Both the position numbers and the translations under genes were made by a program. Source: an uncultured Sulfitobacter sp. (lineage in GTDB: Bacteria; Pseudomonadota; Alphaproteobacteria; Rhodobacterales; Rhodobacteraceae). Taken from it: 64,000 bases of DNA. The stretch lies in contig CANMXJ010000002.1 in the NCBI GenBank assembly GCA_947501805.1, positions 310,001-374,000 of the forward strand. Direction: 5' to 3'. Positions 8,255 to 16,621 of this stretch are shown here, piece by piece (position 1 is the first letter of the stretch; every line of letters begins with the position of its first letter). Under the pieces are notes generated by a model, which saw nothing but the letters and a program-made list of their open reading frames with translations, ran no database searches and had not been told where the DNA came from.

Positions 8255-9029
8255 ATTGACCCCATTGGATGAAGCCCACGCTGCGATGAGCGCGGCAGAG
8301 GATGATGATGCTGCGCGCCTGCGCTTTTATGAACGCATTGCGGATGTGGAGTTGTTCCTGCTGCTGGAAGCGGAGCCGGACGCGGATCAGGTCAATCCTG
8401 TGCTGATGGATGAGAGTTATGTGCTGGTCTTTGACCGAGCAGAACGGCTGGCGGCTTATGTCGGGGCGGCCGCCCCTTATGTTGCGCTATCGGGCCGCGC
8501 CATCGCGGGCATGCTGAAGGGGCAGGATCTGGGAATGGCCGTGAACATCGGAGTGGCCCCTTCGGAGATTTTGCTGCCTGCGGGTGCGCTGGCGTGGTTG
8601 CGCGACACGCTTGCGCAGGAGGCGTCCGAGGTTGAGGCACGTATCACGCAGGTCTTGCCGCCCAAAGGACTGCCCGAAAACCTGATTTCGGCAATTGATG
8701 CAAAACTTGCCACTGCCACGGGTATGGCGGCAGGTGCGTTTCTGGTGGCTGTGGAATACGGCGGTGGCGGGCGCGGACACTTGCTGGCTTTTGTTGGTGC
8801 AATCCCGCGCGCACAGGATGCCTTGGTGCGTGCGGCCTCCGAGGCTCTGACGTTTTCGGGCATTGAGGCAGGCGCAATGGACGTCGGTTTCTTTGCTCCG
8901 GATGATGCCACTGTGATGAAACTGGCCAAAGTTGGCTTGCGATTTGATCTGCCACAAGGTGAAGGTCTGCAACATACGCCGCGCATGCCACCGGGTTCTG
9001 ACCCGTCAAAACCGCCGATTTTGAAATAA
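8247..9029 (+). CDS. SseB-family protein
   Basis: A cytoplasmic protein of 260 aa with the SseB N-terminal fold: RLRFYERIADVELFLLLE, the VFDRAERLAAYVG block and the LPAGALAWLRDTL segment in the first half, and an SseB-like C-terminal domain in the second. The enzymatic role of the family is not established; in E. coli SseB was named for enhanced serine sensitivity. The start ATG overlaps the glycosylase stop (ATGACTGA), so the two genes are translationally coupled. No membrane segment or signal peptide is visible. Confidence 0.8.
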   Translation: MTELTPLDEAHAAMSAAEDDDAARLRFYERIADVELFLLLEAEPDADQVNPVLMDESYVLVFDRAERLAAYVGAAAPYVALSGRAIAGMLKGQDLGMAVNIGVAPSEILLPAGALAWLRDTLAQEASEVEARITQVLPPKGLPENLISAIDAKLATATGMAAGAFLVAVEYGGGGRGHLLAFVGAIPRAQDALVRAASEALTFSGIEAGAMDVGFFAPDDATVMKLAKVGLRFDLPQGEGLQHTPRMPPGSDPSKPPILK

Positions 9030-9150
9030 TCGGGGGTTTTGGCGCGTGTCGCCTCACATGGATGAGAGGTCACGTGCTCGTTAGATGCAATACTCGGGTG
9101 ATATGCCTAGCTTTGGGTTATACCCACCCAAGGATAAGAAAGGCCCTTTG

Positions 9151-9675
9151 ATGAACCGCTTTACTCTAGCAATCGCCGCCGCTGCCACTGCCCTCGCCAT
9201 GACGGAACAAGCCTTTGCCGGTGATCAATATGTCGATGGCACGGGATTTGCCGCGTCCGGCCATGACGTTGTCGCCTATTTCGATCTGCCACAAAGTGCA
9301 GTTGGCACAGCACAACCCGCAGCGGTTCCCGGCAAAGCTGCTATCACCGCAGAATACAACGGTGCCAAGTTTGCATTCTCGACAGAGGAAAACAAAGCAA
9401 AGTTTATGGCGGATCCTGCGAAATTCGCACCACAATACGATGGGCATTGCGCCTACGGTGTGGCCAAAGGCGGCAAGGTTCCGGGCAACCCGAACCTGTG
9501 GCGGATCGTGGACGGTAAATTGTTTTTGAACATCACCAAGAACGTGGTGGGTTTCTGGGAGGAAGATATTACGGGGAACATCACGCTAGCCGAAAACAAC
9601 TGGGCGTCGATTGAACCCAAACCGGGCTCGGATCGTCCGATCCCGCAGTTCACCTCTGTGGCACCGGTAAAGTAA
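9151..9675 (+). CDS. Secreted YHS-domain protein
   Basis: A periplasmic protein of 174 aa with a cleavable signal peptide (MNRFTLAIAAAATALAMTEQAFA, cleavage before GDQ). The mature part has the YHS-type pattern: GHDVVAYFD, then the AEYNGAKFAFSTEENKAKFMADPAKFAPQYDGHCAYGVA core, in which Phe/Cys/His residues are suited to metal or haem contact. The ATG at 9151 was chosen because it starts the signal peptide and has AAGG-type sequence upstream. Its stop shares one base with the rhodanese start (TAATG), so the two are an operon. The substrate or cofactor is unknown. Confidence 0.85.
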   Translation: MNRFTLAIAAAATALAMTEQAFAGDQYVDGTGFAASGHDVVAYFDLPQSAVGTAQPAAVPGKAAITAEYNGAKFAFSTEENKAKFMADPAKFAPQYDGHCAYGVAKGGKVPGNPNLWRIVDGKLFLNITKNVVGFWEEDITGNITLAENNWASIEPKPGSDRPIPQFTSVAPVK

Positions 9676-10169
9676 TGCCCCCGCCTATGCCTCAGTCCGA
9701 GGATCAGGCAACCCCGTCGCGTCTTTCGCGGCGGGGTTTCGTGGTTGGGGCCGTGGCCTTGCTGGCGTTGGGCGGGGTCGGCGCGGCGCGTTGGTTTAAT
9801 GTGACAGCGCAGGTTGAACCGGGTGATCTGACAGCTGCGCAAGCCCTACAAGCTGCACAGACGGGCGAGATCACATTGGTTGATATCCGGAGACCTGATG
9901 AGTGGGCTCGCACAGGTGTCGGTGCGGGCGCGATCGCAATAGATATGCGGTCTAGGACGTTTTTGAAAGAACTGCTGACACATACAGGTGGGCGGCGCGA
10001 TATGCCCATTGCATTGATTTGTGCGCGGGGCGTGCGTTCTGCCGCACTGTCGATGCGGCTGAAAGAGGCGGGTTTTACTCAAATCCTCGATGTGCCGGAA
10101 GGGATGTCTGGGTCAGGTGCAGGCCCCGGATGGGTCGCGCGTGGATTGCCTGTTGTTGCGCCGGAGTAA
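9675..10169 (+). CDS. Exported rhodanese-like sulfurtransferase
   Basis: A rhodanese-domain protein of 164 aa. A hydrophobic N-terminal anchor or Tat-like signal (SRRGFVVGAVALLALGGVG, about 17-35) precedes the single rhodanese domain (about 50-160), which contains LVDIRRPDEWARTG, AIAIDMR and the active-site loop LICARGVRS with the catalytic Cys. It therefore probably acts in the periplasm, moving sulfane sulfur. It follows the YHS gene with a one-base overlap. The pairing suggests joint action on a redox or metal substrate, but this is inference. Confidence 0.87.
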   Translation: MPPPMPQSEDQATPSRLSRRGFVVGAVALLALGGVGAARWFNVTAQVEPGDLTAAQALQAAQTGEITLVDIRRPDEWARTGVGAGAIAIDMRSRTFLKELLTHTGGRRDMPIALICARGVRSAALSMRLKEAGFTQILDVPEGMSGSGAGPGWVARGLPVVAPE

Positions 10170-10228
10170 CGGTTGGTTTCTATCCGGAACTCCTTTGCAG
10201 GACTGCTGATAATCCTTCAAACGGTACG

Positions 10229-12091
10229 TCATTCGGCGGGGACGTTGATTTCAAGGTTGGCTTTGACCCGTGCGCGGGCCGCAATAGCGCGTTTCACAAT
10301 CGCAGGTTCACGCAAGGTATAGGGGCTATGCAATGCGAGGCTACGCGGCGCGCAACGCGCGATGTTGAGCGCGGACAGCGCGGACAATGGCACTGCCAAC
10401 AGAAGGCTTAGCGCGATGGGCAGGAGCCAAAGCGATATAAGACCCGCGAGCAGTCCTGTTGTGAGCATCAAACCGGTCAGGGTCTCGATCCAGTGAAATT
10501 TGACCAGCGTCGCCAGCGGATAATGCTGCGTATCGCGGCGTTGGGGCGACCATGGTTCCGAGCGGGTGAATACCGCACGCAGCACCGCTTTGGTCTGCTG
10601 GATCATCATGATCGGCGCATAGGCAATCGACAGCAGCACCTCGATGATAAAGGCGCTGAAAAAGGCGCGATGACCGCCAAAGACGCGGGTCGCAGAGGGG
10701 CTGGCTGCGATGATGGCGGCAGCGGCAATTTTTGGGGTTAGTAACATGGCGTACATGATGATCAGAAAAACGGCTGAATCGATGTGGCTCATGGCGGGGG
10801 GCCAATCGGGAAAGAACGGGTTCGCTTCGTTGAAGTAACGGATCACGTTGGTTTCTGCATCTTTGCCCAGCAAGGCCCAGATCACCAGCAGGATGAACCA
10901 CGCAGGCGACAGCAGATAGCTGACCGCGCCGTGAAACAGATGAAAACGCGAAACGGGGTGTAACCCTTTTGTGTGTAATAGACGCAAGTGTTGGAGGTTG
11001 CCACGACACCAACGGCGGTCCCGTAGCGTATAGTCGATCAGCGTGCCGGGAGTTTCTTCAAAGCTGCCAGTCACACGGGGCAGGAAGCGTACCCGCCAGC
11101 CTGCGCGGCGCAGCAATCCGGCTTCTACAAAATCATGGCTCAGGATCAGATCATCGCGTCCCCGTGACGTGAGATGTGGCAACCCAGCGCTTTCGGCGAA
11201 CGCCCGTGTCCGGATGATAGCGTTGTGGCCCCAGTAATTCCCCTCAGCGCTGGACCAAAGCGCGAGACCTTCTGCCAGCAGCCAGCCATACGCAACATTG
11301 GAAAACTGTTGAAGGCGGGCGAATAGGCTTTCGGCACCGATCAGCATGGGGAATGTCTGGATCAGGCCCGCATCCGGGTCGGCGCTGAGTTCTGATGCCA
11401 ACCGTTCAATGGCGCGCCCCGACATCAGGCTGTCGGCGTCCAGCACCAGCATCGCCTCATATGCCGCACCCCATCCTGTCACCCAGTCATGGATGTTACC
11501 GACTTTCTTATCGGTGTTTGTAGGGCGGCGGCGGTAGTGGACGGCGAAGGATGCGGTGTCGCGCAATCGTTGATAGGCGCGCAATTCCTGTGTTGCGATG
11601 TCTGCGTCGCGGGTGTCTGACAAAACGAACAATGTGAAGCGGTGCGGGCCAGAACGCGCAGCAAGATCGTCCAGCATTGCGGCGGCGTTGCCAAAGACAT
11701 CCCACGGGACTTCGTTATAGATCGGAATCAGCAACGCCACATCAACGGGCGCGACATTCATTGGCGGGCGGGTGTCGGCGTTTTCACGCGCCAGCAGACC
11801 CGCGACGGCGACACCCACTGTGCTGACAGACAGTGTGACCCAGACAAAGGTCGCGCCAATCATCATCAGCAGCGCCCATTCGAGCCAAGTCATGCCCATG
11901 CCTGCCAGCAAACTGTAAATCCCGAACATCAAAACGCCGGTGCCAATCAAGGCGGGCACAAACAGAGCGACCCGCCAGGCTGTTGGCCGAGCTGTCGATG
12001 CCGCCGTCTTGCGCCGCGCGGGTGCACGTGACAAATCCTGTACGTGCATCTCAAGAGGGGTGCGTGGCGGCATGGTGGCGCTATGCGTCAT
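10229..12091 (-). CDS. opgH: Osmoregulated periplasmic glucan glucosyltransferase
   Basis: The inner-membrane GT2-type enzyme that polymerises glucose from UDP-glucose into periplasmic beta-glucans. The 620-aa product (from the ATG at 12091) has N-terminal membrane helices, the catalytic region with DVALLIPIYNE, VLDADSLMSG (DxD) and DRRWCRGNLQH (the QxxRW-type motif), then several C-terminal membrane segments. It is shorter than E. coli OpgH (847 aa), as usual in alphaproteobacteria. The ATG at 12091 overlaps the opgG stop (ATGA); an ATG at 12103 and a TTG at 12115 are alternatives. Last gene of opgC-opgG-opgH. Confidence 0.92.
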   Translation of the reverse strand: MTHSATMPPRTPLEMHVQDLSRAPARRKTAASTARPTAWRVALFVPALIGTGVLMFGIYSLLAGMGMTWLEWALLMMIGATFVWVTLSVSTVGVAVAGLLARENADTRPPMNVAPVDVALLIPIYNEVPWDVFGNAAAMLDDLAARSGPHRFTLFVLSDTRDADIATQELRAYQRLRDTASFAVHYRRRPTNTDKKVGNIHDWVTGWGAAYEAMLVLDADSLMSGRAIERLASELSADPDAGLIQTFPMLIGAESLFARLQQFSNVAYGWLLAEGLALWSSAEGNYWGHNAIIRTRAFAESAGLPHLTSRGRDDLILSHDFVEAGLLRRAGWRVRFLPRVTGSFEETPGTLIDYTLRDRRWCRGNLQHLRLLHTKGLHPVSRFHLFHGAVSYLLSPAWFILLVIWALLGKDAETNVIRYFNEANPFFPDWPPAMSHIDSAVFLIIMYAMLLTPKIAAAAIIAASPSATRVFGGHRAFFSAFIIEVLLSIAYAPIMMIQQTKAVLRAVFTRSEPWSPQRRDTQHYPLATLVKFHWIETLTGLMLTTGLLAGLISLWLLPIALSLLLAVPLSALSALNIARCAPRSLALHSPYTLREPAIVKRAIAARARVKANLEINVPAE

Positions 12092-13617
12092 GCTTTGGTC
12101 CATCTGTACAGCCAAACTTCGCTCAGGGGTTCACCGTTAATCCGAAGTTGTGCGCGGAACTCGACAAGCGCGGCATCTTCCGGCTGGAAGGTAAAGGCGA
12201 GACGCGGGCCTTTGGTTTCAGGGTTCCGCTGCACGATACCGGGTGTGACGCTGCCGGTCGAAGCGCGCAGGACGATCTCAATGTCGTCAAAATCGTCTGG
12301 AACACGGTCCGACGTGGCAAAATCAATGGCAATGATTTGGCCCCCTTCGGGGCGTCCGCCGATCGCGGTGTTCAACACTTTCACAGGCACATCGGCGGTA
12401 GCCGCAACCGGGTCCGCGCCCCAATGCAAGGTGTAAGACATGGCATGTTCAGTACCCGCCTTTATCGGGGCTGAAGGGCGCCAATAACTGACGATATTGT
12501 CGTAGATCTCAAGGTCGGCCGGGATTTCTACAAGGGTAACGGAGCCTTTGCCCCAGTCCTCGCCGGGCGTGATCCAGACGGCAGGCCGGTTATGATAAAG
12601 CGCTTCGAGGTCGTTGAAGTCGCTGAATTGGCGCTTGCGTTGGCACAGGCCAAAACCGCGCGGGTTGTTGTCTGCAAAGGCGCTGATTTGCAACGTGGTC
12701 GGGTTGGAGAGCGGGCGCCAGATAACCTCTCCGCCGCCATTGTGTATCAGCAGGCCGTCGCTGTCGTGTACCGCCGGGCGGAAGTCCGAGAACCGCTGGC
12801 GCATGGTGTCGTCGAACAGAAACATCGAGGTGAGCGGGGCGATGCCGACGTGGGTCATGTCTTGGCGGGCGAAAAGCGTGGCCGAAACCTTCATTTCCAG
12901 CACGGTCCCGTGGGTGATTTCAAACCTGTAGGCACCGGTGCAGGACGGGCTGTCGAGCAATGCGTGCAGCGTGATCATATCGCTACCCGAAGCGGGCCGT
13001 TCGAGCCAGAAGGCGGTAAAGTCGGGAAATTCCTCGCCCATCGGGTCACCGGTCTTCAGGGCCAGCCCCCGCGCCGAAAGTCCGTAGATTTCACCGGTTC
13101 CGATACCGCGGAAATAGCTTGCGCCCTGAAAGACCGCGTATTCCTGAAAGATGCCGGACTTTTCCAGCTCAGCCCGCAGGCGGAGGCCGGAATAACCCAA
13201 AGTGTCGTCAATTTCGACATCGGGGAATTTGTCGGTGGTGTCAAAAACGCCGATATCAAAGGCAAGTTTTCTGGCGCTGCTGCCCTCCACAACGTTCAAC
13301 TCGACCGCCTGCGGAAAATAGAGACCGGGCGGAAAGACGTCGATCCGTTGCGGCGCATCGGTTTTTTCCCACAGGGCATTACGGCCATCGAACCAGATTT
13401 TGCGGTATTCGTCGTATGATAAGGCCCGCCAACTTTCGGGGATTTGAGGGCGCGGTGTGTAGGGTTGGGTCGCGAGGGTGCGGGCGCGATTGATGACGGT
13501 TTGGTTGTCAAAAGGTACAGCCGTTTCATCAAGCTGTAGCCCCGGCTCTTCAGACCAAGCAGCGGCGGGAACCACGGCAAGCGCGGTTAGGGATTTGAGG
13601 ACATCACGGCGGATCAT
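12088..13617 (-). CDS. opgG: Periplasmic glucan biosynthesis protein OpgG/OpgD family
   Basis: A periplasmic protein of 509 aa needed for branching or release of glucan backbones. An N-terminal MIRRDVLKSLTALAVVPAAAWS signal contains a twin-arginine, hinting at Tat export as in OpgD. The conserved MdoG domain follows, with YDEYRKIWFD near residue 60, FPPGLYFPQAVELNVV, GLSARGLALKTGDPMGEEFPDF, the FLFDD segment, and an immunoglobulin-like C-terminal domain. Start at 13617 gives the complete signal and overlaps the opgC stop (ATGA). OpgG and OpgD are close paralogues; the operon position favours OpgG. Confidence 0.9.
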   Translation of the reverse strand: MIRRDVLKSLTALAVVPAAAWSEEPGLQLDETAVPFDNQTVINRARTLATQPYTPRPQIPESWRALSYDEYRKIWFDGRNALWEKTDAPQRIDVFPPGLYFPQAVELNVVEGSSARKLAFDIGVFDTTDKFPDVEIDDTLGYSGLRLRAELEKSGIFQEYAVFQGASYFRGIGTGEIYGLSARGLALKTGDPMGEEFPDFTAFWLERPASGSDMITLHALLDSPSCTGAYRFEITHGTVLEMKVSATLFARQDMTHVGIAPLTSMFLFDDTMRQRFSDFRPAVHDSDGLLIHNGGGEVIWRPLSNPTTLQISAFADNNPRGFGLCQRKRQFSDFNDLEALYHNRPAVWITPGEDWGKGSVTLVEIPADLEIYDNIVSYWRPSAPIKAGTEHAMSYTLHWGADPVAATADVPVKVLNTAIGGRPEGGQIIAIDFATSDRVPDDFDDIEIVLRASTGSVTPGIVQRNPETKGPRLAFTFQPEDAALVEFRAQLRINGEPLSEVWLYRWTKA

Positions 13618-14861
13618 GCTGCTGTCCTGACCCGCCATGGTTGGGACTTGAACCAACCTGCGCCATAGGCGACCCCGATCAGAACACAAAAACCGAAGAG
13701 ATTGACAAGTAGCGTCATGCCGGTGCTTCGGCCCCAGACGTCCATCATGAACCCCATCAGTCGCGCGGTGAACATCGAAGTAATGAACACAGCAAGGCTT
13801 TGCTGACCGACCTTGAGGATGATCTTGAGGATATGTTCCCACGCACGCGCCACAATGCTGGTGCCTGTTGCCAGCAAGTTGTCGCCCTTGTCCCCGGCCA
13901 ATACCCAAAAGAGGTAGGCAAGGGATAGAAAATGAACGTAGCGCAAGATGCCGAAGTCACTCTTGTCGATTAGTGGTTTGTAGGCGCTGCGCCAATCACG
14001 TGCCCATTCAAAACCAAACTCGCGCACACCGATGTTGGAGAGCGGAATGTTGGCGATGACGAGAAAAGCTGCAAGGGCCAGCAACAAGTGGGTGACAGGC
14101 GGTTTGGGAAGCCAGCCGCGCATAAATGCAAAGCCGGTGAAGAAAATGAGTTGCCAGCCGAAAGGGTTGAAGAACCAAGTGCGATCGCTCCAGGGTTCTG
14201 CCGGAAATTCAAAGTGGTAAGCGCCGAGATTGAAGTATTGCAAGAGTGCGGTTTGCCCCATGATCCAGACGCCGACAACAAAAGCTGCAACAAGTCTTAG
14301 ATCAACACGCGACAGGGCCATCACAACAGGCATCATCAGTAAGACGACCATGTACATCGGTAGAATGTCGAAATAATTCGGCACATAGCGCAGTGTCATG
14401 AAACTAAGCAGAATGTTGGAATTGTCCCATTTGTCACTTTCGACAAACATCATCCACAGGTTCAGCTGACCCCAGTAATTGCGTCCCGTTATGTCCAGAT
14501 CGGTCAAGTAGACGGTCAGCGCAAGCGTTGCAAAAAACAGGCCTACATGCGCCCAGTATACCTGCCAGACTCGGAACAGCACGCGGGCGGTGCCAAGGAA
14601 CCACCCAGCGCGGTCAAATCCGCCGCCAAAGGCAATTGCGGACGCCATGCCGGAGCAGAACACAAAAATCTCTGTTGCGTCGGAGAACCCCCAGCGTGCG
14701 GGAATCCACGAGGTCAGGAAATTGCCGGGCGTGTGCGCGATCAGGATGATGAACATCGCCAGACCGCGGAAAAAATCCAGTCGCAGATCGCGCACACGCG
14801 GCGTGGACTGTGCCGCCGTGACGGCGGGGGAGGAAATGGAAGTGGCGTCAGCGAGGGTCAT
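13614..14861 (-). CDS. opgC: OpgC-family membrane acyltransferase
   Basis: A multi-pass membrane protein of 415 aa with about ten hydrophobic segments. The start of the domain, RLDFFRGLAMFIILIAHTPGN, has the Arg and the His typical of the OpgC/acyltransferase-3 group, which adds succinyl or related groups to periplasmic glucans. It is the first gene of the opgC-opgG-opgH operon, and its stop overlaps the opgG ATG. The ATG at 14861 was chosen because it follows closely the upstream TPR gene (14901) and gives a short cytoplasmic N-terminus; an ATG at 14897 is the other possibility. Confidence 0.9.
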   Translation of the reverse strand: MTLADATSISSPAVTAAQSTPRVRDLRLDFFRGLAMFIILIAHTPGNFLTSWIPARWGFSDATEIFVFCSGMASAIAFGGGFDRAGWFLGTARVLFRVWQVYWAHVGLFFATLALTVYLTDLDITGRNYWGQLNLWMMFVESDKWDNSNILLSFMTLRYVPNYFDILPMYMVVLLMMPVVMALSRVDLRLVAAFVVGVWIMGQTALLQYFNLGAYHFEFPAEPWSDRTWFFNPFGWQLIFFTGFAFMRGWLPKPPVTHLLLALAAFLVIANIPLSNIGVREFGFEWARDWRSAYKPLIDKSDFGILRYVHFLSLAYLFWVLAGDKGDNLLATGTSIVARAWEHILKIILKVGQQSLAVFITSMFTARLMGFMMDVWGRSTGMTLLVNLFGFCVLIGVAYGAGWFKSQPWRVRTAA

Positions 14862-14900
14862 ATCGGGGCAGGGGTATCCAAATGGTGCGGCGTTCAAGAG

Positions 14901-16250
14901 TTACTGCGCAGGAATGCGCCGCGCGTGCGTGATCTGTTCAAAGCGTGTTGCGGTGAAAAGATCCTCATGACCTGCGCGCAGGGCCAGTCGTTCGTGCAAT
15001 ATCTGTTCAACATCGTCGAAATGACCCGCGCGCAGCCCTGCGTCAATGGTCATCCGTTCAAAGACATCCCGCTGCGCATGAGACCCGCCGATACTTTGCA
15101 TTTTTGGGCGGGCATTCGCCAATTGCACGAAGGCATCGCCGTAACGACCCTCGGAAAACGCGTTCAAACCGGCAAGTGCTGTCAGGCCGGGGTTGGCGAC
15201 GCGTTCGGCCATATCACCTTTTTGTCTGGCATCACGGGCAAAACGCGCAGTTATCGCGGTGCGCGCGTCTTCTTTGTCTGCACCTGCTAGGGCCAGCTGG
15301 TAATGCAAATCTGCAAAGACAAGACAGCCGTCATTGATGCGGTTTTCGGCAAGTGCACCAAGTTCTTCCCAACGTGTCCCGATGTCCATGCCCTCCAATT
15401 CAAGCCGCATCAGCAGTGAGGTGGCATTGGCGATGTCACGGTAATCGTCGGTTTTGTCTGCACGGATCTGGTTATCATACAGCGCCAGCGCAATGTCGGT
15501 TTTACCCTGATCCATGTACAACAACGCCTTGTGCCACCAGACATGATAGCGAAAGTTGTTGGACTGGTCCCACGCAGATTTGTGGTTTTCGATCAATGCA
15601 ATGCCAGCGGCCGGTTCGGCGCGCATGTCATGCACATGGGCCACAGCGTGCAGTCCCCACGCATCATCCGGCGCGTAGGTAAGTCCGGCACGGCCCGCAA
15701 GTTCGGCCGCAGCATATTCACAGGTTTCCTCAAGCGTGAAGGCGTGACAGCCCATCGCATAGCCACGCAATGGATGATCAGCACTGTGCGCGGGCAGGAC
15801 ACGCTCAATGGAAGCGCGCATGCCGCTAGCGTCACCAAGGATGAAGCGGATGGCGTGGCTGGCTTTGGCTGTCAGCGTGTCTTGGGGGATGGCAGCAAGC
15901 ACGCTTTCAAGGGCTGCGACGGCACCTGTCGGGCTGTCGTCAAGCCACTGATCCAGTGCCGCGATCCACCCTCTTTCGCGGGCGTTGATTGTCCCTTGGG
16001 CGGCCGCGTTGCGCGCGCGCGTGCGCGCCTCTTCCGCGACCTGCCACATTTCAGCACGCCCCATCATCAGTGAAAACAACCCGCGTGTGGCGTGACCCAT
16101 TGCGAAATCCGGTTCTGCCTCTAGGACAGCGCCAAGGTGCTGTGGCGTTGCCGACCCATGGGCTAGAAAGGCACGGATCATGTCATTCCAGTTATCGACA
16201 CTGGTGGCATGTTCTAACGTCACGGGAGCATTGCAAATGTCGGTTTTCAT
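14901..16250 (-). CDS. TTC38-like tetratricopeptide repeat protein
   Basis: A helical-repeat protein of 449 aa with TPR-like units along its length. The blocks LEAEPDFAMGHATRGLFSLMMG, RERGWIAALDQWL, RGYAMGCHAFTLEE, WGLHAVAHVHDM and NFRYHVWWHKALLYMDQG follow the pattern of the eukaryotic and bacterial TTC38 family, whose function is unknown. The ATG at 16250 has a GAAAGG site about 9 bp upstream; an ATG at 16286 gives 12 more residues. It lies 40 bp before opgC on the same strand, so it may be co-transcribed with the glucan genes, though no functional link is established. Confidence 0.8.
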   Translation of the reverse strand: MKTDICNAPVTLEHATSVDNWNDMIRAFLAHGSATPQHLGAVLEAEPDFAMGHATRGLFSLMMGRAEMWQVAEEARTRARNAAAQGTINARERGWIAALDQWLDDSPTGAVAALESVLAAIPQDTLTAKASHAIRFILGDASGMRASIERVLPAHSADHPLRGYAMGCHAFTLEETCEYAAAELAGRAGLTYAPDDAWGLHAVAHVHDMRAEPAAGIALIENHKSAWDQSNNFRYHVWWHKALLYMDQGKTDIALALYDNQIRADKTDDYRDIANATSLLMRLELEGMDIGTRWEELGALAENRINDGCLVFADLHYQLALAGADKEDARTAITARFARDARQKGDMAERVANPGLTALAGLNAFSEGRYGDAFVQLANARPKMQSIGGSHAQRDVFERMTIDAGLRAGHFDDVEQILHERLALRAGHEDLFTATRFEQITHARRIPAQ

Positions 16251-16621
16251 GGAGCGGCACCTTTCAGGGTCGGTCATTCTTTTCATTGGGATACGCGGAT
16301 TTCAGGTTTCAAAAAATGGCTTTGAGGGCAGCCACACGCCAACGTGAAGGGTGCGGTGGCTTTCGTGAAGTAATGTGACAAAATCTTTAAATCCCGCACA
16401 AAGTTCGTGCGAATTTGTGCCCGAATGGTTGGATTGGCGGGATGTTTTCTAGCTTTTTCCCGCCCGCGTCGCGCGATGTTTCAAGCGAACATGCAACGGT
16501 TCGTCGCAAACATGATGAGAGGCAGGAGGATATCTTCGAGATTTGCGAGCATGCAAAAACGCTGGGGGATGCGTGCCCAAGGCATGGCCGGGCGCGTGGA
16601 CTTTAGTAACCGTGATCCGCG
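16251..16621. other. Intergenic region with one inverted repeat
   Basis: No convincing gene is seen here; the two short rightward frames near 16407-16625 have no recognisable motif and differ in composition from neighbours. The region holds the promoter of the leftward TPR-opgCGH group. At 16396-16420 there is an inverted repeat, GCACAAA and TTTGTGC separated by 11 bases that are themselves nearly palindromic, which could be an operator or a hairpin. Confidence 0.5.

Noticed and set aside
12592-13419. A 275-codon frame antisense to opgG
   Set aside because: opgG motifs and ATGA overlaps on both sides support the minus strand.
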